This document shows, piece by piece, positions 34,416 to 44,098 of a stretch of 64,000 nucleotides of DNA (position 1 is its first letter; the number at the start of each line of letters is the position of its first letter). Below the pieces are notes generated by a model. The model worked only from the letters and a program-made list of their open reading frames with translations. It was not told where the DNA came from and did no database searches. The stretch comes from Xenophilus aerolatus (GTDB lineage: Bacteria > Pseudomonadota > Gammaproteobacteria > Burkholderiales > Burkholderiaceae_C). The stretch covers positions 179,455-243,454 of the forward strand of contig QAIB01000006.1 of assembly GCA_030418545.1 (NCBI GenBank), read 5' to 3'. Both the position numbers and the translations under genes were made by a program.

Positions 34416-35771
34416 GTGAGCAGCGGCGCGCCCTCCCGCCGGGTCGCCGTCATCGGCGCCGGCATCTCCGGCCTCGCAGCAGCCTACGCGCTGCGCCATG
34501 AGGCCCAGGTCACCCTCTTCGAAGCCGAGCCCCGCCTCGGCGGCCACGCCAACACCGTCGACGTGACGCTGCCGGTGGACGGCACGCCGGTCACGCACGG
34601 CGTCGACACCGGCTTCCTGGTCTACAACGACCGCACCTACCCCCAGCTCATCGGCCTGCTGGCCGCCCTGGGCGTGGACACGGCCGAATCGGACATGTCC
34701 TTCTCGGTGCAGGCGCCGCGGCCCGGCCGTTCGCCGCTGGAGTGGAGCGGCAGCAACCTGGCCACCGTGTTCGCGCAGCCGTCCAACCTGCTGTCGCCGC
34801 GCTTCCTGGGCATGCTGGCCGACCTGCTTCGCTTCAACCGGCTCACGACCCGGATCGCCCTGAGCGGGACCCAGGCCGAGCGCGCCGAGCCGCTGGGCGA
34901 GTTCCTCGACCGCCATCGCTTCGGCATGCCCTTCCGCGAGGGCTACTTCCTGCCGATGGTGGGCTGCATCTGGAGCTGCCCGACGGCGCAGATGCTGCAG
35001 TTCCCGGTCGCGACGCTGATCCGCTTCTGCCACAACCACGGCCTGCTGCAGGTCGCCGACCGGCCGCAATGGCGCACGGTGCGCGGCGGTTCGCGTCACT
35101 ACGTGCAGCGCATCGCCGCGGCGCTCGAACAGGCGGGCACCGAGATCCACGCCGGCACCCCGGTGCGCCGCCTGCTGCGCGCCGCCGACGGCGTGCGGGT
35201 GCACACCGACGCCGGCACGCGCCGCTTCGACCACCTAGTGCTGGCCACCCACTCCGACCAGGCCCTGGGGCTGCTGGGTGCCGACGCCACCCCCGACGAG
35301 CGGGCCGTGCTCGGCGCGATCCGCTACCACCGCAACCGCGCGGTGCTGCACACCGACGCCGCCATGCTGCCCACGCGCCGCGCCGCCTGGGCCGCCTGGA
35401 ACTACGAGCGCGCCGGCGACGCCGCGCAGGAGTCGGGCGCCGTGTGCCTGCACTACCTGCTCAACCGGCTGCAGCCGCTGCCGTGGCCGCAGCCGGTGAT
35501 GGTGTCGCTGAATCCGGTGCGCCCGGTGGCGCGTACTGCGGTCATGGCCGAATTCGACTATGCCCACCCGGTCTTCGACCTCGCGGCCCTGCGTGCGCAG
35601 GCCGAGGTGCCGGCGCTGCAGGGGCTGCGCAACACCTGGTTCGCCGGCGCCTGGATGGGCTACGGCTTCCACGAGGACGGGCTGAAGGCCGGGCTGGCCG
35701 CCGCCGACGGCGTGCGCCAACGGCTCGCTGCAACGACCATGGCAGGCGTGGACCTGCTGCAGGCCGCATGA
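34416..35771 (+). CDS. FAD-dependent amine-oxidase-like oxidoreductase (COG2907 type)
   Basis: Flavoprotein of 451 residues. The dinucleotide-binding motif is at the N-terminus (VAVIGAGISGLAAAYAL ... VTLFEAEPRLGGHA) and a C-terminal FAD loop is NTWFAGAWMGYGFHEDGL. The GTG at 34416 has GGGGG nine bases upstream. It is the first gene of a seven-gene operon with 4-base overlaps. Homologues commonly precede DUF1365 and Cfa-like genes, so a role in oxidising or isomerising membrane fatty acids is inferred. No substrate is established from the sequence. Confidence 0.85.
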   Translation: MSSGAPSRRVAVIGAGISGLAAAYALRHEAQVTLFEAEPRLGGHANTVDVTLPVDGTPVTHGVDTGFLVYNDRTYPQLIGLLAALGVDTAESDMSFSVQAPRPGRSPLEWSGSNLATVFAQPSNLLSPRFLGMLADLLRFNRLTTRIALSGTQAERAEPLGEFLDRHRFGMPFREGYFLPMVGCIWSCPTAQMLQFPVATLIRFCHNHGLLQVADRPQWRTVRGGSRHYVQRIAAALEQAGTEIHAGTPVRRLLRAADGVRVHTDAGTRRFDHLVLATHSDQALGLLGADATPDERAVLGAIRYHRNRAVLHTDAAMLPTRRAAWAAWNYERAGDAAQESGAVCLHYLLNRLQPLPWPQPVMVSLNPVRPVARTAVMAEFDYAHPVFDLAALRAQAEVPALQGLRNTWFAGAWMGYGFHEDGLKAGLAAADGVRQRLAATTMAGVDLLQAA

Positions 35772-36631
35772 ACACGCCGCTGGCCCGCCCGGCGCCTGCG
35801 CGCGCCGCGGTGCCGCAGCCTTCCGGCACGGTCGATGCGCACGCGCCGGCGAGGCTGCTGATCGGCTTCGGTGAAGTGCGCCATGCGCGCCTGCGGCCGA
35901 AGGCAAACGCCTTCGCGTATCCCACCTACTTCCTCATGTTGCCGATGCGCAGCCTGCGCAACGGCACGGCCGCGGCAGGCGCCTTGCGGGTGAACCGGCC
36001 CGGATGGCTGTCCTTCCACGACCGCGACCACGGCGACGGCCGCGGCCCCGAGGCGGGCGGCGCGCTGGCCTGGCTCGACGAGCTGCTCGCGCAGCATGGC
36101 ATCCGCGACGCCACGGGCGAGGCCTGGCTGCACTGCTATCCGCGCGTCATGGGCTACACCTTCAAGCCGGTGAGCTTCTGGTACTGCCACGCGGCCGACG
36201 GCGCGCTGCGCGCCATCGTGGTGGAGGTGAACAACACCTTCGGCGAACGCCACTGCTACCTGCTCGAGCAGCCGGTCTACGGCATGGCGCTGCACACCGC
36301 CAAGCGCTTCCACGTCTCGCCCTTCTGCCGCGTCGAGGGCAGCTACCGATTCCGCTTCTTCGTCGACGAGCAGCGCACCCGCACCGTGACGCGCATCGAC
36401 CACCACGACGACGAAGGCGTGCTGCTGCAGACCAGCGTGAGCGGCCAGCTGGTGCCGCTGACGCGCGCGACGGTGCGCCATGCGCTGTGGCGGCACCCGG
36501 CGATGACCTTCGGCGTCATCGCGCGCATCCACTGGCAGGCCGCGCGGCTGTGGCTCAAGCGCGTGCCCTTCTTCACCAAGCCTGCGCGGCCGGAACAGTT
36601 CGTGTCGCGCGACGCCGACGCCCCGAATTGA
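35768..36631 (+). CDS. DUF1365 family protein
   Basis: Protein of 287 residues. Family features: GFGEVRHARLRPKANAFAYP at the N-terminus, WLHCYPRVMGYTFKPVSFWYCH in the middle, VVEVNNTFGERHCYLL, and KRFHVSPFCRVEGSYRFRF. There is no signal peptide or membrane helix. Biochemical function of DUF1365 is unknown to me. Its constant partner is a Cfa-type methyltransferase, so it is probably an accessory of fatty-acid modification. The start overlaps the stop of the flavoprotein gene (ATGA). Confidence 0.85.
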   Translation: MNTPLARPAPARAAVPQPSGTVDAHAPARLLIGFGEVRHARLRPKANAFAYPTYFLMLPMRSLRNGTAAAGALRVNRPGWLSFHDRDHGDGRGPEAGGALAWLDELLAQHGIRDATGEAWLHCYPRVMGYTFKPVSFWYCHAADGALRAIVVEVNNTFGERHCYLLEQPVYGMALHTAKRFHVSPFCRVEGSYRFRFFVDEQRTRTVTRIDHHDDEGVLLQTSVSGQLVPLTRATVRHALWRHPAMTFGVIARIHWQAARLWLKRVPFFTKPARPEQFVSRDADAPN

Positions 36632-36650
36632 AGCCCGTGCACCCCACGCC

Positions 36651-37892
36651 ATGACCCTGTCCACCACCGCCCCCCACTTCGCGCTGCCCCAGGACGCACC
36701 GCGCGCCGCCCGCACCGTGCTGGGCCTGCTGCAGCGCCTGGCGCACGGCTCGCTCTCGGTGCAATTGCCCGACGGCCAGGTGCAGCACTTCGGCGCCGCG
36801 CCCGGCGCGCGTCCGACGGCCTCGATGACGCTGCGCAACTGGACGGTGTGCGCAGCCGCGCTGAAGTCCGGCGACATCGGCTTCGCCGAGAGCTACATCG
36901 CCGGCGACTGGAGCACGCCCGACCTGCCGGCGCTGCTGGAGCTGTTCATCGCCAACCGGCGCGCGGTCGAGGACGTGGTCTACGGCAACTGGCTGGGCCG
37001 CCTGGCCTACCGCGTGCGCCACCTCCTGCAGCGCAACAGCAAGGCCGGCAGCGCCCGCAACATCCAGGCGCACTACGACCTGGGCAATGCCTTCTACCGC
37101 CTGTGGCTGGACGAGACGATGAACTACTCGTCGGCCCTCTTCGGCGACGACCGCGACCAGCCGATGGCCCAGGCCCAGCGCGCCAAGGTGTGGCGCGCGC
37201 TGCACCTGGCCGGCGTGCGGCCCGGCGACCGGGTGCTGGAGATCGGCTGCGGCTGGGGCGCCCTGGCCGAGATGGCGACGACGGAATTCGGCGCCCGCGT
37301 GACCGGCGTGACGCTCTCGCACGAGCAGCTGGCCTTCGCCCGCGACCGGCTCGCAGGCCACGGCGTGGACGCCGCGCGCGCCGACCTGCGGCTGCAGGAC
37401 TACCGCGACATCGCCCTGCCGGCCGGCGACGCGGGCTACGACGCCATCTGCTCGATCGAGATGGTCGAGGCCGTCGGCCGCGAGTACTGGCCGACCTACT
37501 TCGGCGCCGTCGCCCGCCTGCTCAAGCCGGGCGGTCGTGCGTGCATCCAGAGCATCGTCATCGACGACGCGCTGTGGCCGCGCTACATCCGCTCGACCGA
37601 CTTCATCCAGCAGTACATCTTTCCCGGCGGCTGCCTGCCCTGCCCGTCGCAGCTCAAGGCCCAGGCCGAGGCGGCGGGGCTCGCGCTGGTGGACGAATTC
37701 GCCTTCGGCGCCGACTACGCCGAGACGCTGCGCCGCTGGCGCGAACGCTTCCTGGCCGAGCGCCAGGCCGTGCTGCAACTGGGTTTCGACGAAAGGTTCA
37801 TGCGCATATGGGAGTTCTACCTCGCGTACTGCGAAGCGGCCTTCATGCAGGCCAACATCGACGTGGTGCAGTACACGCTACAAAAACGATAG
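36651..37892 (+). CDS. Cfa-type SAM-dependent fatty acyl methyltransferase
   Basis: Cyclopropane-fatty-acyl-phospholipid-synthase family enzyme of 413 residues. The SAM motif is VLEIGCGWGALAEMA. The conserved blocks NIQAHYDLGNAFYRLWLDETMNYSSALF, VTLSHEQLAFA, CSIEMVEAVGREYW and DFIQQYIFPGGCLPCP are all present. Members of this operon type methylate unsaturated phospholipid acyl chains; in Rhodobacter a relative starts the route to methylated and furan fatty acids. The last codons (TLQKR) and the stop lie in the family A repeat at 37877-37938. Confidence 0.9.
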   Translation: MTLSTTAPHFALPQDAPRAARTVLGLLQRLAHGSLSVQLPDGQVQHFGAAPGARPTASMTLRNWTVCAAALKSGDIGFAESYIAGDWSTPDLPALLELFIANRRAVEDVVYGNWLGRLAYRVRHLLQRNSKAGSARNIQAHYDLGNAFYRLWLDETMNYSSALFGDDRDQPMAQAQRAKVWRALHLAGVRPGDRVLEIGCGWGALAEMATTEFGARVTGVTLSHEQLAFARDRLAGHGVDAARADLRLQDYRDIALPAGDAGYDAICSIEMVEAVGREYWPTYFGAVARLLKPGGRACIQSIVIDDALWPRYIRSTDFIQQYIFPGGCLPCPSQLKAQAEAAGLALVDEFAFGADYAETLRRWRERFLAERQAVLQLGFDERFMRIWEFYLAYCEAAFMQANIDVVQYTLQKR

Positions 37893-37938
37893 CTGCCTGC
37901 GCAGGATTGGCGGGCGCCGCAGCTCTTTTCGGCTTGAA
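37877..37938 (+). repeat. Family A repeat (coding, at cfa-like/chalcone-isomerase junction)
   Basis: Runs from gctacaaaaacgatagctgc to ttttcggcttgaa, 62 bases, the same ends and length as the intergenic copies at 41128 and 54003. The middle (cgcaggattggcgggcgccg) is diverged. It supplies the last codons of the methyltransferase gene and, in another frame, a hydrophobic Ala/Leu-rich segment before MAQASAQ of the next protein. Confidence 0.65.
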
Positions 37939-37942
37939 TTCG

Positions 37943-38434
37943 ATGGCCCAGGCCTCGGCCCAGCCGACGCCTGCGCTCGCCAACGCCCTGCCCGATGCAC
38001 GGCCCGCCGGCAGCACGCGGCTGCGCGTGTGGGGCTTGGACATCTACGACGCCAGCCTGTGGGTGGCACCGGGCTTTCGGGCCGACGCCTGGGCGCAGGG
38101 GCGCTTCGCGCTCGAGCTGCACTACCTGCGCAGCTTCGACGGCGAGGACATCGCGCGCCGCTCGCTGGACGAGATGCGCCGCCAGGGCCCGGTGAGCGAC
38201 GCGCAGGCGCAGGCCTGGCTGGCCGCCATGCGGGCCGCCTTCCCCGACGTGAAGAAGGGGGACCGGATCACCGGCGTGCACGAGCCCGGCGTCGGTGCGC
38301 GCTTCTTCCACAACGGCGAGCCACGCCCGGCGGTGCGAGACCCGGTGTTCGCGCAGCGCTTCTTCGCCATCTGGCTGGACGCGCGCACCTCGGAGCCGGC
38401 GCTGCGCGAGGCGCTGCTCGCGCCCGCGCGCTGA
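37943..38434 (+). CDS. Chalcone-isomerase-like exported protein (start uncertain)
   Basis: Protein of the chalcone isomerase-like family (about 163 residues from the ATG at 37943): LRVWGLDIYDASLWV, LELHYLRSFDGEDIARRSLDEM, FPDVKKGDRITGVHEPG and FFAIWLD. Such proteins occur in lipid-modification operons and are usually exported. The frame stays open upstream and encodes KTIAACAGLAGAAALFGL before NSMAQASA, which reads as a signal peptide ending at ASA/QP. The only upstream starts are TTG codons at 37907 and 37934, or an ATG at 37808 deep inside the methyltransferase gene. The true start is thus unresolved. That segment coincides with a family A repeat. Confidence 0.75.
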   Translation: MAQASAQPTPALANALPDARPAGSTRLRVWGLDIYDASLWVAPGFRADAWAQGRFALELHYLRSFDGEDIARRSLDEMRRQGPVSDAQAQAWLAAMRAAFPDVKKGDRITGVHEPGVGARFFHNGEPRPAVRDPVFAQRFFAIWLDARTSEPALREALLAPAR

Positions 38435-38436
38435 CC

Positions 38437-39756
38437 ATGCCGCCCGAGCAGCCGTCGCCATCGCGCGCCTTCGGCCCGGCCCAGGGCCTGCGCTACGGGC
38501 TGCTCGGCCTGCCGCTGGCTTTCGTCGCCCTGCCGCTGTACGTGCAGCTGCCGCACCACTATGCCGCGAGCTACGGCGTGCCGCTGGCCGCGCTGGGCGC
38601 GGTGCTGCTGGGCGCGCGGCTGCTCGATGCGGTGGTCGATCCGCTGCTGGGGCGTGCATGCGACGGGCTGTTCCGCCGCTCCCCGCGGGCCGTGCTGGCC
38701 GCCGGCGCGGTGGCAGCGGCGCTGCTGGCGGCCGGCTTCGCGGGGCTGTTCTTTCCGCAGGCGCTGGTCGACCCCGCACGCACCGGCTGGCTGCTCGGCG
38801 TCGCCGGTGCGCTGCTGGCGCTGTGCTATCTCGGCTACAGCCTGCTCTCGATTGCGCACCAGTCCTGGGGCGCGCTGCTGGGCGGCGACGCGGCCATGCG
38901 CAGCCGCGTGGTCGGCTGGCGCGAGGGCCTGGGCCTGGCCGGCGTGGTGCTGGCCTCGGTGCTGCCCGGCCTGGCGGGGCTGCCGGCGATGGTCGGCTTC
39001 TTCGTGCTGGCGCTGGGCGCCGGCTGGCTGGCCTGGACGCGCGCGCCGCGCCCCGCCGCAGCCTCGGTGGTCGCGACCGTCGAGGCCACGATGCTCTGGC
39101 TGCCGCTGCGCCGGCCGGCCTTCCGGCGCCTGCTGGGCGTCTTCGTGCTCAACGGCATCGCGAGCGCCGTGCCGGCCACGCTGGTGCTCTTCTTCGTGCA
39201 GGACCGGCTGCAGGCGCCGCCCGCGATGGAGCCGGCTTTTCTCGGCAGCTACTTCGTCTGCGCCGCAGCCTCGATCCCGCTGTGGCTGCGCCTCGCGCCG
39301 CGCCTCGGGCTGGCGCGCACCTGGCTCTTCGGCATGGGGCTGTCGGTGGCCGTGTTCGCGTGGACCGCGGCACTCGGTGCCGGCGATGCCGTGCCCTTCC
39401 TCGCCGTGTGCGTGCTCTCGGGCATCGCGCTGGGCACCGACCTCGTGCTGCCCAGCGCCCTGCTGGCCGGCCAGATCGCCGAAGCCGCCGACCAGCCGCG
39501 CGCCGGCGCGTACTTCGGCTGGTGGAACTTCGCCACCAAGCTCAACCTGGCCCTGGCCGCCGGGTTGGCGCTGCCGTTGCTCGGTGCCGCCGGCTATGTG
39601 CCCGGCACGCGCGATGCCGAGGGCCTGCGCGCGCTCGGCTGGGCGTACGCGGTGCTGCCCTGCCTGCTCAAGCTTCTCGCCGCCGGCGCCCTGTGGGCGC
39701 TGGTGATCCGGCCGCGCGCGGCCTCGTCTTCCTCCCCCCTCGCCGATCCCCCATGA
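38437..39756 (+). CDS. MFS family transporter
   Basis: Polytopic membrane protein of 439 residues with about twelve hydrophobic segments. It resembles the glycoside-pentoside-hexuronide/MelB-like branch of the major facilitator superfamily (GVPLAALGAVLLGARLLDAVVDPLLGRACD near residues 47-75; a TD-like loop GIALGTDLVLPSALLAGQIAEA later). Transporters of this type are standard members of the FAD-DUF1365-Cfa operon. Cargo is unknown; a lipid-related solute is only a guess. It begins two bases after the preceding stop and overlaps the following gene. Confidence 0.85.
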   Translation: MPPEQPSPSRAFGPAQGLRYGLLGLPLAFVALPLYVQLPHHYAASYGVPLAALGAVLLGARLLDAVVDPLLGRACDGLFRRSPRAVLAAGAVAAALLAAGFAGLFFPQALVDPARTGWLLGVAGALLALCYLGYSLLSIAHQSWGALLGGDAAMRSRVVGWREGLGLAGVVLASVLPGLAGLPAMVGFFVLALGAGWLAWTRAPRPAAASVVATVEATMLWLPLRRPAFRRLLGVFVLNGIASAVPATLVLFFVQDRLQAPPAMEPAFLGSYFVCAAASIPLWLRLAPRLGLARTWLFGMGLSVAVFAWTAALGAGDAVPFLAVCVLSGIALGTDLVLPSALLAGQIAEAADQPRAGAYFGWWNFATKLNLALAAGLALPLLGAAGYVPGTRDAEGLRALGWAYAVLPCLLKLLAAGALWALVIRPRAASSSSPLADPP

Positions 39757-40304
39757 ACTCCTCGCCCTCCCGCCGCCGCCTGCTCGGCCTGGCCCTGGCC
39801 GTCGGCACCGTTGCCGGGCTGGCCGGCTGTGCCAGCCCCACGCCGGCCGACTACGCCAACGAGAAGCCGGTGCTCTCGCTGCGCGACTACTTCAACGGCC
39901 GCGTCGAGGCCCACGGCATGTTCCAGGACCGCGGCGGCAAGGTCGTCAAGCGCTTCGACGTGGTGATGGACTGCCGCTGGAACGGCGACGAAGGCGTGCT
40001 CGACGAACGCTTCACCTACGGCGACGGTAGCACGCAGCGCCGCGTATGGACGCTGCGCGCACTGCCCGACGGCCGCTTCACCGGCACCGCGCCCGACGTC
40101 GTCGGCACGGCCCAGGGCCAGCAGCGCGGCAACGTCTTCCAGTGGAACTACACGCTGCGCCAGCCCGTGGGCGAGCGCACCTTCGACGTGCAGATGGACG
40201 ACTGGATGTACCTGTTGAACGAGCGCGTGATGCTCAACCGGGCACGCATGAGCAAGTTCGGCGTGGAGGTGGGGCAGGTCACGCTCACCTTCATCAAACG
40301 CTGA
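39753..40304 (+). CDS. DUF3833 family lipoprotein
   Basis: Lipoprotein of 183 residues: signal peptide SRRRLLGLALAVGTVAGLAGC with the lipobox LAGC, then the DUF3833 body (LSLRDYFNGRVEAHGMFQDR, VVMDCRWNGDEGVLDERFTY, MDDWMYLLNERVMLNRARMSKFG). The function is not known. Beta-barrel-like strands and the periplasmic anchor suggest a lipocalin-like lipid or small-molecule handler, which is inference. ATGA overlap with the MFS gene. Confidence 0.87.
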   Translation: MNSSPSRRRLLGLALAVGTVAGLAGCASPTPADYANEKPVLSLRDYFNGRVEAHGMFQDRGGKVVKRFDVVMDCRWNGDEGVLDERFTYGDGSTQRRVWTLRALPDGRFTGTAPDVVGTAQGQQRGNVFQWNYTLRQPVGERTFDVQMDDWMYLLNERVMLNRARMSKFGVEVGQVTLTFIKR

Positions 40305-40316
40305 AGGCGAGCGCGC

Positions 40317-41126
40317 ATGCCCTGGTTCGCCCCCCTCAACCCGCCGCTGGCCGACTGGCGCGGCAAGACGGCCTGGATCGTCGGCGCCTCCTCCGGCATC
40401 GGCCTGGCGGTGGCGACGGCGCTCGCGGCGCGCGGCGCCCGCGTCGCCGTGTCGGCGCGGCACCGCGAGGCGCTCGACGCGCTGGCGGCGCGGCACCGCG
40501 TGGCCGAGGGCGAGCCGCCGCGCATCGTGGTGCTGCCGCTGGACGTGACCGACGCCGAGGCCGTGGGCGAAGCGCACACGGGCCTGTGCGATGCCTTCGG
40601 CGGTACGCCGGACTTCGTGCTGGTGTGTGCCGCCACCTACAGCCCGCTGCGCGCCGATGCCTTCGACCTGGCCACCATGCGCCGCCACCAGCAGGTCAAC
40701 TACGTCGGCACGCTGAACGTGCTGGCCGCCGTGCTGCCGGCCCAGCTCGCACGTGGCAGCGGCCACGTGTCGCTGGTGGCCAGCGTGGCGGGCTTTCGCG
40801 GCCTGCCCAAGAGCCTGGCCTACGGCCCCACCAAGGCGGCGCTCACGAACTTGGCCGAGGTGCTGTACGCCGACCTGCATGCGCGCGGCATCGGCGTGAG
40901 CGTGGTGCAGCCGGGTTTCGTCGAGACGCCGCTGACGGCGCAGAACGACTTCGAGATGCCGGCGCTCGTCTCGCCCGCGCAGGCGGCCGACGCGATGCTG
41001 GCCGGCTGGGCGCGCGGCGCCTTCGAGATCGACTTCCCGCGCCGCTTCACGGCCTGGATGAAGCTGCTGCGCGTGCTGCCCTACCGCTGGTACTTCGCGG
41101 CGGTGCATCGCTTCACGGGGCTTTGA
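40317..41126 (+). CDS. Short-chain dehydrogenase/reductase
   Basis: NAD(P)-dependent SDR of 269 residues. The cofactor loop is VGASSGIGLAVA (about 23-34). The catalytic residues are in SLVASVAG (Ser) and YGPTKAAL (Tyr and Lys). The substrate-side LPYRWYFAAVHRFTGL C-terminus is hydrophobic. It is the last gene of the lipid-modification operon, 12 bases after DUF3833, and is followed by a repeat and a bidirectional terminator. A reductive or oxidative step on an acyl-derived substrate is inferred. Confidence 0.87.
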   Translation: MPWFAPLNPPLADWRGKTAWIVGASSGIGLAVATALAARGARVAVSARHREALDALAARHRVAEGEPPRIVVLPLDVTDAEAVGEAHTGLCDAFGGTPDFVLVCAATYSPLRADAFDLATMRRHQQVNYVGTLNVLAAVLPAQLARGSGHVSLVASVAGFRGLPKSLAYGPTKAALTNLAEVLYADLHARGIGVSVVQPGFVETPLTAQNDFEMPALVSPAQAADAMLAGWARGAFEIDFPRRFTAWMKLLRVLPYRWYFAAVHRFTGL

Positions 41127-41127
41127 C

Positions 41128-41191
41128 GCTATCGAATCGATAGCTGCCCGCGCAGACGGGTCGTGCGCTGCAGGCCGATTCGGCCCATGAA
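41128..41191 (+). repeat. Family A repeat (intergenic)
   Basis: Begins with the palindrome GCTATCGA-a-TCGATAGC, continues tgcccgcgcagacggg and ends gcaggccgattcggcccatgaa. It starts two bases after the SDR stop codon and lies just before a terminator hairpin. This and the 54003 copy best define the family consensus. Confidence 0.75.
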
Positions 41192-41196
41192 ATAAG

Positions 41197-41218
41197 AAAG
41201 GCGCCCGCAGGCGCCTTT
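41197..41218. terminator. Bidirectional terminator between SDR and GST genes
   Basis: Perfect hairpin AAAGGCGCC-cgca-GGCGCCTTT. A- and T-runs on both sides let it serve the convergent SDR (+) and GST (-) genes. Confidence 0.8.
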
Positions 41219-41237
41219 GTGGCCGCGCAGCCGCGCT

Positions 41238-41852
41238 TCAGGCCGGCCGGGTGTCGGCGAAGCTCGGGCGCTGCAGCAGCTTCTCGTGCAGGCGGTCGAG
41301 GTTGGGGAACTGGTCGCGCCAGTCGATCTCGGGGAAGCGGAAGGCGATCCAGCCCAGCGCGCAGCCCACCGCGATGTCGGACAGGCTCAGGTGGATGCCG
41401 CTGCAGAAGGGCTTGTCGCCCAGGCCTTTGGCCATGGCGGCGATGCCCTGTTCGACCTTGGCACGCTGGCGGTCCATCCAGGCCTGGCTGCGCTCGCCAT
41501 CGGCGCGCTTGCGCCAGGTGGCTTCCATGCGCCAGAGCACGCCGGCGTCCATCACGCCGTCGGCCAGCGCTTCCCAGGTCTTGACCTCGGCGCGTTCGCG
41601 GCCCGACGCGGGGATCAGCTTGCCGACCGGCGACAGGGTGTCGAGGTACTCGACGATCACGCGCGAGTCGAACATCGCCTCGCTGCCGTCCATGATGAGG
41701 CAGGGCACCTTGCCCAGGGGGTTGGAGGTGGCGATGGTGGTCTCGTCGGCCCACACGTCCTCCTGCACGAACTGGTAGTCCAGCCGCTTCTCGGCCATGA
41801 CCACGCGCACCTTGCGCACGTAGGGGCTGGCGGTCGATCCGATCAGTTTCAT
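41238..41852 (-). CDS. Glutathione S-transferase family protein
   Basis: Cytosolic GST of 204 residues. The N-terminal thioredoxin fold begins MKLIGSTASPYVRKVRVVMAEK with the catalytic Ser region. NPLGKVPCLIMDGSEAMFDSRVIVEYL holds the cis-Pro and the glutathione gamma-glutamyl site. The C-terminal helical domain (about 85-204) contains LSLSDIAVGCALGWIAFRFPEIDW with the N-capping Ser-Asp. The substrate is unknown. It is divergent from purB across 210 bases. Confidence 0.9.
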   Translation of the reverse strand: MKLIGSTASPYVRKVRVVMAEKRLDYQFVQEDVWADETTIATSNPLGKVPCLIMDGSEAMFDSRVIVEYLDTLSPVGKLIPASGRERAEVKTWEALADGVMDAGVLWRMEATWRKRADGERSQAWMDRQRAKVEQGIAAMAKGLGDKPFCSGIHLSLSDIAVGCALGWIAFRFPEIDWRDQFPNLDRLHEKLLQRPSFADTRPA

Positions 41853-41972
41853 TGCGGGCGGGTCCCTCGGGATGTGGTTCTTGGCGCCCCGGGGCCGGGC
41901 CTCCAGCCCGCCCCAGGGTCAAGGCGAGCGGCCGGACGCCGGGTCGCCTTGGGGGTAGCGCTTTGATTCTAG

Positions 41973-43442
<1,470 letters not shown>

Positions 43443-43451
43443 TCCCTTTCT

Positions 43452-43513
43452 TTCAAGCGAAATCGGCCTGCAGCGCCCGTCCATCGGGCGCGACGCGCTA
43501 CCAAAACAAGAGC
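43452..43513 (-). repeat. Family A repeat (inverted orientation)
   Basis: Read on the minus strand: gctcttgttttggtagc at the start, gatggacgggcgctgcaggcc in the middle and gatttcgcttgaa at the end, 62 bases. It lies between purB and yaeQ, ending eight bases before the yaeQ GTG start, and so takes up the place of its leader. Confidence 0.75.
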
Positions 43514-43521
43514 AATCACCC

Positions 43522-44082
43522 GTGGCGCTCAAATCCACCATCTTCAAGGCCAACGTGGCCGTGGCCGACATCGACCACGGCTACTACGCCGACCATGCAC
43601 TGACCCTGGCGCGCCACCCCAGCGAGACCGACGAGCGGATGATGATCCGGCTCGTGGCGCTGGCGCTCAACGCGCACCAGCTGCAGGACACCTGCGGCGG
43701 CGACGGCACGCTGGCCTTCGGCGCCGGGCTGTCGGACCCCGACGAGCCTGACGTGTGGCTGCGCGACTTCACCGGCCGCGCGCGCCTGTGGATCGAGGTC
43801 GGCCAGCCCGAGGACAAGCCGGTCATCAAGGCCTGCGGCAAGGCCGACCAGGTCATCGTCTATGCCTTCGCCCATTCGGCCGACATCTGGTGGCGCGGTA
43901 TCGAAACCAAGCTCACGCGGCCGCAGAACCTGCAGGTCTGGCGCATCCCGACGGCCGCCTCGCAGCAGCTCGCCACGCTGGCCCAGCGCAGCATGCAGCT
44001 GCAGGCCACGGTGCAGGAAGGCGCGCTGATGCTGGGCGACGGCAGCACGACGGTCGACATCGAGCCGCTGCGCTGGAAGTAG
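43522..44082 (+). CDS. YaeQ family protein
   Basis: Protein of 186 residues: MALKSTIFKANVAVADIDHGYYADHALTLARHPSETDERMM is the characteristic N-terminus and WIEVGQPEDKPVIKACGKADQVIVYAF the central block. The family has a PD-(D/E)XK nuclease-like fold (Glu and Lys visible in IEVG...K). E. coli YaeQ was linked to suppression of RfaH loss, but its activity is unclear. The start is a GTG; a family A repeat lies immediately upstream and leaves no obvious ribosome site. Confidence 0.88.
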   Translation: MALKSTIFKANVAVADIDHGYYADHALTLARHPSETDERMMIRLVALALNAHQLQDTCGGDGTLAFGAGLSDPDEPDVWLRDFTGRARLWIEVGQPEDKPVIKACGKADQVIVYAFAHSADIWWRGIETKLTRPQNLQVWRIPTAASQQLATLAQRSMQLQATVQEGALMLGDGSTTVDIEPLRWK

Positions 44083-44098
44083 GCGCGGCGCCTGCCCC

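Noticed and set aside
34174..34419. 81-codon open frame in the intergenic region before the FAD oxidoreductase
   Set aside because: No ribosome site, no recognisable protein features, and it crosses two strong hairpins; a structured RNA explains the sequence better.
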